A DNA stretch of 64,000 bases from Microbacterium sp. SD291 (GCF_017355365.1 NZ_JADIJR010000015.1:1-64000); one strand, 5' to 3'; positions 55,586 to 64,000 are shown, numbered from the stretch's first letter. The notes: generated by a model from the sequence alone, not told the origin. Program-made: numbers and translations.

Positions 55586-58500
55586 TCACTCGAGCGGGTG
55601 TTCGCGCAACTGCCGGCGGGTGGGCTGCGGCGCCTGCGACAGGTCGCCGACGGGGGCGGATGCCGCGGCATCCTGCTCCCCCGACGACGCGGTGCCTGTC
55701 GCGGGATCCCCGCCGACAGCATCCGCTCCGCCCTTGCGCGCCCTGCGCCGCTCCCTGGCACCCTCGACGAGGTTGTAGAGCGTCGGCAGCACGACCAGCG
55801 TGAGCACGGTCGACGAGACGAGCCCGCCGATCACGACGATCGCGAGAGGCTGCGAGATGAACCCGCCGTGACCGGTGATGCCGAGGGCCATCGGGGTCAG
55901 GGCGAAGATCGTCGCGAGGGCGGTCATCAGGATCGGGCGAAGACGCTTCTCGCCGCCGGCCATCACGGCCTCGGCCGTGGGCAGTCCCTTCTCGCGGTAC
56001 TGGTTGACGAGATCGACGAGCACGATCGCATTCGTCACCACGATGCCGATCAGCATCAGCACGCCGATCAGCGAGGCGACGCCGAGCGGCACGCCGGTGA
56101 CGATCTGCAGCAGGATCGCGCCGGTCGCCGCGAACGGCACCGAGACGAGCAGCAGCAGCGGCTGACGCAGCGACTTGAACGTCGCCACCATCACCACGTA
56201 GACGATCAGGATCGCGGCGAGCATCGCGAGGCCGAGCTGCGAGAACGAGTCGGCCTGCTGGGTGGCCACGCCACCCACGGCGGCAGAGGCCCCGTCCGGC
56301 AGGTCCGCCGCGGCGAGCGCCTCGTTCACCGACTGAGTGGCGACGGCGAGGTTGTCGGACGCAGGCGGCACGGTGATCGTCGCGGTGCGGCGGCCCTGCT
56401 CGGTGGTGATCGAGGTCGGGCTGTTGCGCTCCTCGACGGCGGCGATGTCCTGCAGCTGCACGATGCCGAGCGGCGTCGTGATCGCCAGCTCGCGCAGTGC
56501 CTGCGCGGTGGCCGGCGGCTCGGAGGTCGTCAGGTACACGGTGAGCGCGGTGTCGTCGATCTCGACCGAGCCGAGCTGCTGCGGGCGCATCGTGTTCGAC
56601 ACGATCGTGCCGACCGCGACCTCGGACAGACCGCGCTCCGCCGCCGCGTCCCTGTCGACGACGACAGCGAGGTACGGGAGAGACGCTGCGAGGTTGTCTG
56701 TCACCTGACCGATGCCGTCGCGGCCGTCGAGCTCGGCCACCACGGCCGCCGTGGCGGTCTCGAGGTCCTCCGAGTTCGATGCCGAGACGGAGATCTCGAT
56801 GTCGCTGGAGCCGAGGCCGGTGGATGCCGCGACCGACACCTCGCCGACGTCGGACAGCCCGTCGATCGCGTCCTGCACGTCGGCGCGCAGCTGCTCCTGG
56901 TCGGCGTCGCCGTCGGTGAGCACCGAGTAGGTCACGCCTGCACTGCCGGAGAAGGCATCCCGCAGTGCGGAGCCGCTCGACCCGATCGACGCCTGCACAT
57001 GCTCGATGCCGTCGATCTCGAGCAGCGCCTCCTCGACGGCGATCGCCGCCTCCGACTTCGTCTCGAGGCTCGCGGTGGGACCGAGGTCCTGCGTGACCCG
57101 CATCGTGTTCTGACCGGAATCGCTGAGGAAGTTGATCTTCATCAGAGGCGCGGCGGCGAGCGTGGCCCCGAGCACGACGACCGCGATGATCACAGTGATG
57201 CCGGAGTGCTTCAGGGTCCAGCCGAGGATCGGCCGGTACGCACGCTGCAGAGGTGTGGGCGGAGCATCCGGATGCTCCGGATCGATCGCGCTTCCGGTGG
57301 CATCGAGCAGCGGCTTGCCCGGGCGGAGGAACCAGTACGCGAGCACCGGCACGATCGTCAGCGACACGAGCAGCGAGGCGACCATGGCGATCGTCACCGT
57401 CATCGCGAACGGCCGGAACAGCTCGCCGACCATGTCGCCGACGAACACGATCGGCAGGAACACCGCGACCGTCGTGATGGTGGAGGCGGTGACGGCCATC
57501 GCGACCTCGCGCACCGCCAGCCGGATCGCGTCCCCCTTGTCGGCGTCGCCGACGTAGTGGCGCTTGATGTTCTCGATCACGACGATCGAGTCGTCGACCA
57601 CTCGTCCGATCGCGATCGTGAGCGCACCGAGGGTGAGCACGTTCAGCGAGTACCCGAAGGCCTGCAGGCCGATGAACGTGATCAGCACGCTCGTCGGGAT
57701 CGAGATCGCGGTGACGAGAGTCGAGCGCACAGACAGCAGGAAGACCAGGATGACGATGACGGCGAACACGAGACCGAGCAGACCCTCGGTCGCCAGGGTG
57801 TCGATGGACTGCACGATGAACGGCGCCTGATCGAAGATGATCGTGAACTCGGCATCCGGGAACGCCTCGCCGATCTCGTCGAGGGCCGCGATGACGCCCT
57901 TCGAGACCTCGACCGTGTTCGCGGCGGGCAGCTTCGTGATCGAGATGGAGAGCGCGTCCTCGCCGTCGACGCGCGAGATCGATGACACCGGGTCGGCCTC
58001 CTGCGCGACGGTCGCGACGTCGCCGATGGTCAGGGCGGTGCCGACCAGAGGGAGTGCGGCGATCTCGTCGACGCTCGTGATCTTCGCACCGGTCTGGACC
58101 GTGAGGGTCTGGCCGTCCTCGGTGATGTCGCCGCCGGGGAACAGCGTGCCGTTCTGCTGCAGCGCCCCGGTGATGGCCTGCGTGGTCTGCCGCTCGGCGG
58201 CGAGCTTCGCGGCATCCGGTGTGATGGTGATGCGCTGGCCGACGCCGCCGACGATCTGGGCGGCGTTCACGCCATCGACGTCCTCCAGCTCAGGGATGGC
58301 GACCGTCTCGAGCTCCGCCTGCGCGTTCTCGGCGTCGTCGAAGCCGGTGACGGCGACCTGGATCACCGGGAAGTCGTCGATCGACACCGACAGCACCTGC
58401 GGGCTCACGTCATCCGGCAGCTGCTGCGAGATCCGGTTGAGCGCCTGCTGGATCTTCTGCTCGGCGGTGGCGAGGTTCGTGCCGTAGGTGAACATCGCCT

Positions 58501-58777
58501 GCACGATCGAGGCGTTCGTGGTGCTGGTCGCGGTGGTCGACTCGAGACCGGCGACCCCCTGGATCGCCGACTCGATGGGGGTCGACACGTCGTTCTCGAC
58601 GACCTCGGGCGAGGCGCCGGGGTAGCTCGTCATGACGACGAGGGCCGGCAGCTCCAGTGACGGGATCAGCTCCTGCTTGAGGTTCGTCAGCGCGAGCCCG
58701 CCGAACACCGCGGCGACGATCGTGATGAGCGCGATCAGCGCGCGGTTCTTCAGGCTGAGGACGGCGAGGTTCGACAA
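55586..58777 (-). CDS. RND-family efflux transporter (AcrB/SwrC-like)
   Basis: 1,063 residues with the full RND layout: helix 1 at the N-terminus, a large extracytoplasmic loop, helices 2-6 (about 330-490), helix 7 near 550, a second loop, and helices 8-12 (about 870-1010). Helix 4 contains IAIGRVVDDSIVVIENI with the paired Asp of the proton relay. The C-terminal tail is charged and disordered. Gram-positive relatives such as SwrC export surfactants and drugs without an outer-membrane channel. It begins 13 bp after a TetR gene and is the target of that regulator. Confidence 0.94.
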   Translation of the reverse strand: MSNLAVLSLKNRALIALITIVAAVFGGLALTNLKQELIPSLELPALVVMTSYPGASPEVVENDVSTPIESAIQGVAGLESTTATSTTNASIVQAMFTYGTNLATAEQKIQQALNRISQQLPDDVSPQVLSVSIDDFPVIQVAVTGFDDAENAQAELETVAIPELEDVDGVNAAQIVGGVGQRITITPDAAKLAAERQTTQAITGALQQNGTLFPGGDITEDGQTLTVQTGAKITSVDEIAALPLVGTALTIGDVATVAQEADPVSSISRVDGEDALSISITKLPAANTVEVSKGVIAALDEIGEAFPDAEFTIIFDQAPFIVQSIDTLATEGLLGLVFAVIVILVFLLSVRSTLVTAISIPTSVLITFIGLQAFGYSLNVLTLGALTIAIGRVVDDSIVVIENIKRHYVGDADKGDAIRLAVREVAMAVTASTITTVAVFLPIVFVGDMVGELFRPFAMTVTIAMVASLLVSLTIVPVLAYWFLRPGKPLLDATGSAIDPEHPDAPPTPLQRAYRPILGWTLKHSGITVIIAVVVLGATLAAAPLMKINFLSDSGQNTMRVTQDLGPTASLETKSEAAIAVEEALLEIDGIEHVQASIGSSGSALRDAFSGSAGVTYSVLTDGDADQEQLRADVQDAIDGLSDVGEVSVAASTGLGSSDIEISVSASNSEDLETATAAVVAELDGRDGIGQVTDNLAASLPYLAVVVDRDAAAERGLSEVAVGTIVSNTMRPQQLGSVEIDDTALTVYLTTSEPPATAQALRELAITTPLGIVQLQDIAAVEERNSPTSITTEQGRRTATITVPPASDNLAVATQSVNEALAAADLPDGASAAVGGVATQQADSFSQLGLAMLAAILIVYVVMVATFKSLRQPLLLLVSVPFAATGAILLQIVTGVPLGVASLIGVLMLIGIVVTNAIVLVDLVNQYREKGLPTAEAVMAGGEKRLRPILMTALATIFALTPMALGITGHGGFISQPLAIVVIGGLVSSTVLTLVVLPTLYNLVEGARERRRARKGGADAVGGDPATGTASSGEQDAAASAPVGDLSQAPQPTRRQLREHPLE

Positions 58778-58789
58778 GACGGTTCTCTC

Positions 58790-59386
58790 TCAGTCGGTGC
58801 GGCGGGAGTGCGGTGCGGATGCTGCGGGGGCGGACTCCGGCGTGAGGATGCCGGTGAGCGCGTCGCGGATGAGGCTCTCGGCGAGCGGCTCGTCGTGAAT
58901 CTGCGCGTGCCAGAGTACGCCGTCGATGAAGACGGCAGCCGCCCTGGCACGGTCGCGCCCGTGGACGGGGGCGATGAAGCCGACGACCTCGTCGGACCAG
59001 TGCCTCGCCAGTTCGCGAACACGCGGGTCGTGCACGGCCGCGGTCACCACCGCGCGATCGGCCTGGACGGCGCGGGCGTCTTCGAGGCTCCGGTGGATCA
59101 GGCTCGCGAGCCCCGCCGGCGTGACTCCGTCGGCGATCACGGCCTGGCGGGTGATCTCGATGCGCGTCTCGACCTCGTCGGCGAGCGACCGGAGCGCGGC
59201 GTCGCGGAGGTCGTCGAGCGTGGCGAAGTACTGGGTGGTCGCCCCGAGGGGGACACCGGCACGGGCCGCGACCTTGCGGTGGGTGATCGCGTCGACGCCG
59301 ATCTCGACGATGAGCTCGGAGGCGGCGATCACGATCTCGCGGCGGCGCGCCTCAGGGTCGCGTCGCCTGCGCGTGCGCTCCGTCAT
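58790..59386 (-). CDS. TetR-family regulator of the RND operon
   Basis: 198 residues. The HTH is at about 15-60 (ELIVEIGVDAITHRKVAARA), with the usual GATTQYFATLDDL exit; a ligand domain follows. GGGGGTGGGG precedes the ATG at 59386. The gene lies upstream of and in line with the RND gene and directly behind a palindromic site, so autoregulation of both genes by a pump substrate is likely. Confidence 0.93.
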   Translation of the reverse strand: MTERTRRRRDPEARRREIVIAASELIVEIGVDAITHRKVAARAGVPLGATTQYFATLDDLRDAALRSLADEVETRIEITRQAVIADGVTPAGLASLIHRSLEDARAVQADRAVVTAAVHDPRVRELARHWSDEVVGFIAPVHGRDRARAAAVFIDGVLWHAQIHDEPLAESLIRDALTGILTPESAPAASAPHSRRTD

Positions 59387-59403
59387 CCCCACCCCCAGTA
59401 CGT

Positions 59404-59425
59404 CTGTACATGTACATTTGTACAG
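59404..59425 (-). promoter_or_regulatory. Palindromic operator before the TetR-RND operon
   Basis: CTGTACA (59404-59410) and TGTACAG (59419-59425) are perfect inverted arms; the centre also contains TGTACATGTACA. It ends 18 bases upstream of the TetR start codon, over the likely promoter. Confidence 0.7.
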
Positions 59426-59495
59426 TTTCGCGGTGGGAGGACGCTGGGAGCCGAAACGGCATCCAAGACCGTCGGGTTCTAGTTGTACCCGGCCA

Positions 59496-59797
59496 TCAGG
59501 TTGGTAACAGGCGGCTGATCGGCGGGTGGCCTCCGAGTGCGCTGTGGCGACGTTCATTGCTGTAGTGCTCGAGCCAGGGCGCAAGGGCTGCGGTCCGTTC
59601 AGTGTTGTTAGTGAAGGTTTGGCGGTAGGCCCACTCGGTCGCCAGGGTCCGGTTCAGTCGTTCGACCTTGCCGTTCTGCCAAGGACAGTGGGGCTTGATG
59701 AAGATCTGCCGGACCCCGTGCTCGGCGCACACGGCACGTAGCGACCAGCGGTAGGCCCAGGCGTTGTCGGTCATCAACCGCTCGATCCGGGCGCGAT
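59496..59797 (-). pseudogene. Truncated IS481-family transposase
   Basis: The frame reads RIERLMTDNAWAYRWS (second catalytic Asp), then WQNGKVERLNRTLATEWAY (catalytic Glu) and the normal end GGHPPISRLLPT with TGA at 59496-59498. The N-terminal HTH and first Asp are missing: homology stops abruptly at the crcB stop codon (59798-59800). It is a dead remnant of an insertion that ended at or recombined with crcB. Confidence 0.85.
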
Positions 59798-60157
59798 TCA
59801 GAGCAGGGAGCCGAGCGCGAGACCGAGGCCCGCTGCGGCCAGGCTGAGAACCAGCATCCCCACCGCGTTGAAGGCGGATGCCGGCCGCTCGCCGTCGCGC
59901 CAGAGCGCGACCGTGTCGAGCATCGCCGTGCTGAACGTCGTGTAGCCGCCGAGGAGCCCGGCGCCGAGCAGCAGCGCCTGGTCGGGCAGCGCCGTGGTGA
60001 CGACCCCGAGGGCGAAGGATCCCGAGAGGTTCACGAGCAGGATCCCCCACGGGAAGCGGCGGCCGGCGAGCTTCGCGATGCCGAGGTCCGCGAGGTAGCG
60101 CAGCGCGGCCCCGACGCCTCCGGCGAGCGCGGTGCCGACGAAGAGCAGCGGCGTCAT
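59798..60157 (-). CDS. crcB: Fluoride channel subunit CrcB (second of pair)
   Basis: 119 residues, four membrane helices. Fluc motifs are present: GGVGAALRYL, GILLVNLSGSFALG (conserved Asn) and GGYTTFSTAML (the TTFS pore motif). It exports fluoride as a dual-topology channel. The start overlaps the first crcB stop (ATGA), and the protein ends exactly at the edge of the transposase remnant; the last residues LGLALGSLL look normal, so it is probably intact. Confidence 0.94.
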   Translation of the reverse strand: MTPLLFVGTALAGGVGAALRYLADLGIAKLAGRRFPWGILLVNLSGSFALGVVTTALPDQALLLGAGLLGGYTTFSTAMLDTVALWRDGERPASAFNAVGMLVLSLAAAGLGLALGSLL

Positions 60158-60543
60158 GAGGCGGCTCCGGCCGGGGTGCGGGTGCCCCGCGGGCGGCCGA
60201 TGCGCAACCCGACGGCAGCCGCGACGAGTCCGAGCACTAGGCTGCCCGCGGCGTAGGCGAAGGCGAGGAGCGGAGCATCCGTCCACAGCGCGATCGTTCC
60301 GGTCATGAACGCGCTGTACGTCGTGAAGCCGCCGAGCATCCCGGTGCCGAGGAACACCCTCAGCCCGGTCGTGCCGGGCAGGCGCGCGGCGAGGACGCCG
60401 ATCAGCAGCGAGCCGAGCACGTTCACCAGCAGCGTGGCGATCGGGAAGCCGCCGGCATCCGGAATCCAGACCCCGATCGCGAGCCGAGCCGCCGTGCCGA
60501 TCGCGCCGCCCGCGAAGACGAGCAGCAGGAGGCGGAGGGTCAC
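60154..60543 (-). CDS. crcB: Fluoride channel subunit CrcB (first of pair)
   Basis: 129 residues, four membrane helices, with GGAIGTAARL, LLVNVLGSLLIG and GGFTTYSAFM. In Gram-positive bacteria two adjacent crcB genes encode a heterodimeric channel with fixed opposite topologies, which fits this coupled pair. GTG start at 60543, six bases after a TAGAGT hexamer. No fluoride riboswitch is seen; there is no room for one if the mRNA is leaderless. Confidence 0.94.
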   Translation of the reverse strand: MTLRLLLLVFAGGAIGTAARLAIGVWIPDAGGFPIATLLVNVLGSLLIGVLAARLPGTTGLRVFLGTGMLGGFTTYSAFMTGTIALWTDAPLLAFAYAAGSLVLGLVAAAVGLRIGRPRGTRTPAGAAS

Positions 60544-60549
60544 GCCGCC

Positions 60550-60555
60550 ACTCTA
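60550..60555 (-). promoter_or_regulatory. Leaderless -10 element for the crcB pair
   Basis: TAGAGT, six bases (GGCGGC), GTG at 60543. Confidence 0.5.
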
Positions 60556-60583
60556 GCCGCGTACGCGTCGCCCGCTCCCCGCA

Positions 60584-61381
60584 TCATGGCAGGTCGTCCC
60601 AGCCGCGCTGGGGCTCGCCGCAGTTCTCGCGGAACACGTACTGCGAGACGAGCTTGCGCTGGTGGCTCGACCAGTCGATGGCCGGCCGCCGCTGATCGGG
60701 CGGCAGGTAGCCGAGACGGTAGACGGCCATCAGTTCGAGGTCGTCTGGCACTCGCAGCAGCGCGACGATCTCCTCCCAGCGGCCGGGAACCTCCATCGGG
60801 AACGAGATGAGCTGGATGCCCATGCCGAGCTCGACGGTGGTGAGCCAGACGTTCTCCATCGCCGCGCCCATGCTGAACACCGAGTAGAACGACGAAAGCT
60901 GCCCCGGTCGGTACTCGCGGCGATCGAGCATCACGGCGAGGAGCAGCGGGGAGCCGGCGACCAGCTTGTGGTTCTCCTCGCCCAGGGTCTTCGGCACGCC
61001 GAACGTGTTCATCAGCGTCTGACCGCGCTTGGTGAACACCTGGCTCGTGAAGGGCCGCAGCGCCGCGGGGAGCCTGTCGAACAGCATCCCGCTGCGCTTC
61101 TCCTCCATCTCGGCCTGGCTGAAGCGGAAGTACGGCTTGTACCGCTCGAAGAAGGTGCCGTTCGACATCGCCTCGGTCATGCTCACGCCCGAGATGCGTG
61201 CGATCCGGTCGATCGTGTCGCGGCTCTCGATGACGACGAACCGCCACGGCTGGCTGTTCAGCTGCGAGGGAGCGCGCCCCGCGGCCTCGAGCAGGATCCG
61301 CTGATGCTCCTCCGACACCGGATCGGGCAGGAACGGCCCGTTCGTGGTCTTGCGGCGGCGGATGGCGTCGAGCAGCTCCAT
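60584..61381 (-). CDS. Nitroreductase family protein
   Basis: 265 residues. The FMN-binding start [17 protein letters not shown] and [17 protein letters not shown] are typical; a later [17 protein letters not shown] completes the fold. The enzyme uses NAD(P)H and FMN to reduce nitro compounds or quinones; the physiological substrate is unknown. It begins 4 bp after a small membrane-protein gene, with which it is likely co-transcribed. Confidence 0.92.
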   Translation of the reverse strand: MELLDAIRRRKTTNGPFLPDPVSEEHQRILLEAAGRAPSQLNSQPWRFVVIESRDTIDRIARISGVSMTEAMSNGTFFERYKPYFRFSQAEMEEKRSGMLFDRLPAALRPFTSQVFTKRGQTLMNTFGVPKTLGEENHKLVAGSPLLLAVMLDRREYRPGQLSSFYSVFSMGAAMENVWLTTVELGMGIQLISFPMEVPGRWEEIVALLRVPDDLELMAVYRLGYLPPDQRRPAIDWSSHQRKLVSQYVFRENCGEPQRGWDDLP

Positions 61382-61385
61382 GCAG

Positions 61386-61616
61386 TCACTTCCGGTCGGT
61401 GGCCAGATATGCGCAGACGAGGCCCGCGACGATGAACGGGGCCGCGGCGAGCGCGATGAGCGGATGCCGCCGGCCACGGGTGCCCACGTACGGAATGGCG
61501 GCGATCGGCGCGGCAGCCGGTGCGATGGCGAGAGCCGCACGGCGGCTCTCGCGCCTCGGTCGCCCCCACAGGAACGAGGAGAACGCGGCGGTGCGTCGGC
61601 TGCGGCGTAGGGCCAT
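61386..61616 (-). CDS. Small membrane protein, unknown
   Basis: 76 residues: a basic N-terminus ([12 protein letters not shown]), a moderately hydrophobic Ala-rich segment (about 27-43) and a clear C-terminal membrane helix (about 52-72). I recognise no family. Evidence for reality: a TAGGGT hexamer six bases before the ATG and a 4-bp gap to the nitroreductase gene. Confidence 0.6.
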   Translation of the reverse strand: MALRRSRRTAAFSSFLWGRPRRESRRAALAIAPAAAPIAAIPYVGTRGRRHPLIALAAAPFIVAGLVCAYLATDRK

Positions 61617-61622
61617 GCGATG

Positions 61623-61628
61623 ACCCTA
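61623..61628 (-). promoter_or_regulatory. Leaderless -10 element for the small membrane protein and nitroreductase
   Basis: TAGGGT, six bases (CATCGC), ATG at 61616. Confidence 0.4.
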
Positions 61629-61638
61629 CGCCGTGCCC

Positions 61639-62436
61639 CTACAGGTTCGCTTCCGCGTACACGCGGAGCGCGTCGCGGACGAACTCCGCGCCCTGGGTGC
61701 CACCCGCCGAGGTGGCGTAGTTCGCGCCGAAGCGCGGGTCGGCGACGTACATCTCGCCGAGTCCGAGCACGTACGCCTTGACGTCTCCGCCCGGCACCGC
61801 GGCCGGGGTGCCCGGAATGCCCGTGAGCCACTCCACGTGGCGCCGCGCGACGTCCTGAGCATCGGCGGATGCCGGGTCGATGCCGCTCTCCGCGGCGGCG
61901 ATCCAGTCGCGCCCGAGGTCGGACACGCGCTGCTGCCACTCGGAGCGCTCGGCATCCGTCATCCCCCGCCACCAGCGGTCGCTGTCGGCGTAGGCCTTCT
62001 TGCCCCAGCGCTCCTCGACCTCCTCCCGGTACCGGGTGTGGTCGAAGCCGTCGAACATGTTCTCTGCCATGAGTTCTTCACCTCCTCTCAATGCGTTGAT
62101 GGTGGATTCGACCGACGCGATCTGCCGCGCCAGCCTGGCCTGCTCCTCGCGCAGCAGCGCGAGGTGGGTCTCGAGAGCCGATCCCGTATCCTGCTGGGCC
62201 CCTGAGCCTGTCGAAGGGTCGAGCACCTCGCCGATCTGCGGAAGTCCGAGACCGAGTTCGCGCAGCAGCAGGATCCGCTGCAGCCGCACGAGCGCGTGCT
62301 CGTCGTAGTGCCGGTAGCCGTTGTGCGCGATGCGCGTCGGCGGCAGCAGTCCGATGTCGTCGTAGTGACGCAGCGTTCTGCTTGTGGTGCCGGCAAGCCG
62401 GGCGATCTCCTGGATCGACCAGTCACGACGGTCCAT
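61639..62436 (-). CDS. MerR-family regulator with TipAS ligand domain
   Basis: 265 residues. An N-terminal MerR HTH (about 5-73; [16 protein letters not shown]) and dimerisation helix precede a C-terminal TipAS-type domain (about 140-262, with [15 protein letters not shown]). TipAL-like proteins bind peptide antibiotics or other hydrophobic drugs and activate efflux or their own synthesis. AAGGAGG lies before the ATG at 62436. Between the HTH and the coiled coil (about residues 73-82) the sequence PSTGSGAQQ comes from a dispersed DNA repeat and is absent from the family, so it lengthens the link to the dimer helix. No efflux gene is adjacent. Confidence 0.93.
   Translation of the reverse strand: MDRRDWSIQEIARLAGTTSRTLRHYDDIGLLPPTRIAHNGYRHYDEHALVRLQRILLLRELGLGLPQIGEVLDPSTGSGAQQDTGSALETHLALLREEQARLARQIASVESTINALRGGEELMAENMFDGFDHTRYREEVEERWGKKAYADSDRWWRGMTDAERSEWQQRVSDLGRDWIAAAESGIDPASADAQDVARRHVEWLTGIPGTPAAVPGGDVKAYVLGLGEMYVADPRFGANYATSAGGTQGAEFVRDALRVYAEANL
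62193..62218 (-). repeat. Dispersed repeat copy D (in MerR gene)
   Basis: The same 26-bp element as in the DEAD-box gene (identical to copy A), again on the minus strand and read in the same frame as PSTGSGAQ. Confidence 0.85.
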
Positions 62437-62465
62437 GACGCCTCCTTCCGTTCTCGGTTGCTTCC

Positions 62466-62496
62466 ACCGTAGAAGTTGACGTTGCGTCAATGTCAA
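62466..62496 (-). promoter_or_regulatory. MerR-type promoter with 19-bp spacer
   Basis: On the minus strand: -35 TTGACA (62496-62491), a 19-bp spacer, and -10 TACGGT (62471-62466). The spacer holds the perfect inverted repeat TTGACG-N3-CGTCAA (62476-62490). An overlong spacer filled by a palindrome is the hallmark of promoters activated by MerR-type DNA distortion, so the gene should activate itself on ligand binding. Confidence 0.8.
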
Positions 62497-62580
62497 GCGG
62501 AGGCCGCCCGGAGTTCGCCGCGGGACCTGCGAGCAACCTCGCGGCAACATCTGCGCTATCCATCCGAAACCCGGAGTCGC

Positions 62581-62586
62581 TACGGT
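62581..62586 (+). promoter_or_regulatory. Leaderless -10 element for glgP
   Basis: TACGGT, six bases (CGAAGC), GTG at 62593. Confidence 0.45.
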
Positions 62587-62592
62587 CGAAGC

Positions 62593-64000
62593 GTGACCGC
62601 CACGCATCCCCTCGCCCTCGCCCCCGTGACCGCTCCGCCGCGCACCGCCGACGCGTTCGCCGCGCAGTTCCTGCACAACCTCAACTTCGACAGGGGCGTC
62701 GCCCTGTCGGCATCCAGTGCGAACGATCGCTACCTGGCGCTCGCGCACACCGTACGCGACCACCTGATGGCGCAATGGCTGGAGGACCTGAGGCACCAGA
62801 AGCAGACGCAGGCGAAGTCCGTCTGCTACCTCTCCGCCGAGTACCTGCTCGGCAGGCAGCTCGATAACAACCTCCTCGCCGGCGGTCTCGCAGAAGTCGC
62901 CGCGGAGGCCCTCTCCGCGTGCGGGGTCGACCTCGACGAGCTGCGAGCGCATGAGGTCGAGCCCGGTCTCGGCAACGGCGGGCTCGGCCGCCTCGCGGCC
63001 TGCTTCATCGACTCGCTCGCGACCCTCGGCGCGCCCAGCATCGGTTACGGCATCCGCTACGAGTACGGGATCTTCCGGCAGACGTTCGTCGACGGCCAGC
63101 AGGTGGAGCAGCCGGATGCCTGGCTGTCGCTCGGCTCGCCGTGGGAGGTCGCGCGCCCCGAGGAGGCGCAGACCATCGCGTTCGGCGGTCACACCGAGAC
63201 CTTCGACGAGCAGGGGGTCTCACGCACCCGGTGGATCCCCGCCTGGACGGTGCAGGCGGTGCCGTACAACCTCATGGTCCCGGGATTCCAGAACGGCCGC
63301 GTGAACACCCTGCGCCTGTGGAGCGCGAAGGCCACGAACGCCTTCGACCTCCGGATCTTCAACTCCGGCGACTACGAGGAGGCCGTGCGCGCGCAGACCT
63401 TCGCCGAGAACATCTCGAAGGTGCTGTACCCCGAGGACTCCACCCCGCAGGGCAAGGAGCTGCGCCTCCAGCAGCAGTACTTCTTCGTCGCGGCATCCAT
63501 CCACGACTTCCTCGGCACCATGCTCTCCGAGGACTACGACCTGTCGAACCTGCCCGCGCGCGTGATCTTCCAGCTGAACGACACGCACCCGGTGATCGCG
63601 GTGCCCGAGCTCATGCGCGTGCTCGTCGACGAGAAGGGGATGCCGTGGGATGCCGCGTGGGCGATCACGCGGCAGTGCTTCGCGTACACGTGTCACACGC
63701 TGCTCCCCGAGGCTCTCGAGGTCTGGCCGGTCGAGCTGCTCGGCCGGCTCCTGCCCCGCCATCTGGAGATCATCTACCGGATCAACGAGGAGTTCCTCGC
63801 CGAGGTGCGCGAGCGCTACGGCGACGACGAGATGCGCATCCGCAACATGTCGATCATCGTCGAGCATCCGGTCCGCTCCGTGCGGATGGCGTACCTCGCG
63901 ACGGTCGCCGGCGCCAAGGTGAACGGCGTGGCCGAGCTGCACTCCCAGCTGCTGCGCGACAAGGTGCTGACGGACTTCGACGACTTCTACCCGGAGAAGT
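62593..64000 (+). CDS. glgP: Glycogen/starch phosphorylase (3' end outside window)
   Basis: 469 residues are visible. The frame opens VTATHPLALAP (GTG start) and carries the family signature LGNGGLGRLAACFIDSLAT, GIRYEYGIFRQ and NDTHPVIAVPELMR. The enzyme splits alpha-1,4-glucan with phosphate to glucose 1-phosphate; the pyridoxal phosphate Lys lies in the missing C-terminal part. The GTG is supported by the -10 hexamer six bases before it. Reads away from the MerR gene. Confidence 0.95.
   Translation, partial: MTATHPLALAPVTAPPRTADAFAAQFLHNLNFDRGVALSASSANDRYLALAHTVRDHLMAQWLEDLRHQKQTQAKSVCYLSAEYLLGRQLDNNLLAGGLAEVAAEALSACGVDLDELRAHEVEPGLGNGGLGRLAACFIDSLATLGAPSIGYGIRYEYGIFRQTFVDGQQVEQPDAWLSLGSPWEVARPEEAQTIAFGGHTETFDEQGVSRTRWIPAWTVQAVPYNLMVPGFQNGRVNTLRLWSAKATNAFDLRIFNSGDYEEAVRAQTFAENISKVLYPEDSTPQGKELRLQQQYFFVAASIHDFLGTMLSEDYDLSNLPARVIFQLNDTHPVIAVPELMRVLVDEKGMPWDAAWAITRQCFAYTCHTLLPEALEVWPVELLGRLLPRHLEIIYRINEEFLAEVRERYGDDEMRIRNMSIIVEHPVRSVRMAYLATVAGAKVNGVAELHSQLLRDKVLTDFDDFYPEK

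Noticed and set aside
60544..60583. Fluoride riboswitch before crcB
   Set aside because: The gap to the nitroreductase gene is only 40 bp and a -10 element lies directly before the GTG, so there is no leader to hold one.

Overview
The window is a gene-dense, very GC-rich stretch of actinobacterial chromosome. Codon usage, the abundant GGATGCC/GCATCC words, ATGA-type gene overlaps and the set of genes all point to Microbacteriaceae, most likely Microbacterium. That placement is by recognition, not by a search. There is no rRNA, tRNA, CRISPR array or intact mobile element. The only transposon trace is a truncated IS481-type transposase beside crcB.

Positions 1-17,865 (minus strand) hold a surface or envelope locus. 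Two tandem giant membrane-anchored proteins of about 2,020 residues, built from cadherin-like and fibronectin type III domains, are followed by a MoxR AAA+ ATPase, a DUF58 protein, a TgpA-like membrane transglutaminase-fold protein whose catalytic Cys is replaced by Asp, and an RDD membrane protein that runs off the left edge. Both giants share the same promoter module, a palindrome plus an identical -10 region. This is the best candidate here for an undescribed system. Positions 18.0-32.0 kb hold housekeeping and catabolic genes: tag, an alcohol dehydrogenase, an acyl-CoA oxidase, an SGNH hydrolase, a GH3 beta-glucosidase with an MFS transporter and a divergent double-headed TetR regulator, recQ, and a GNAT-pirin-unknown operon.

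Positions 32.0-38.3 kb (minus) form a probable small-carboxylate uptake module: cstA, ybdD, a LytS/LytT-type two-component pair, a DUF485 protein and a sodium:solute symporter. Positions 38.5-46.3 kb hold an ECF transporter (YkoE-like S component, fused ATPase, T component) with a siderophore-interacting protein. The ATPase-T-SIP operon is preceded by a DtxR/IdeR-type iron box. The S gene is separated from the rest by an Xre regulator, a drug-resistance MFS and an alcohol dehydrogenase, with a scrap of an HNH endonuclease gene at the junction.

Positions 46.3-64.0 kb hold an acyl-CoA dehydrogenase, an M15 peptidase, a radical SAM protein, a glycosyltransferase, yaeQ, a DEAD-box helicase with a long repetitive N-terminus, an aldose 1-epimerase, a TetR-RND efflux operon, two crcB fluoride-channel genes, a nitroreductase, a TipA-like MerR regulator with a textbook 19-bp-spacer promoter, and the start of glgP.

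Two general patterns run through the window. Many genes have a TANNNT -10 hexamer six to eight bases before the start codon, so their mRNAs are probably leaderless. A short dispersed repeat (core CCTGAGCCTGTCGAAGG) lies in frame inside two unrelated proteins.
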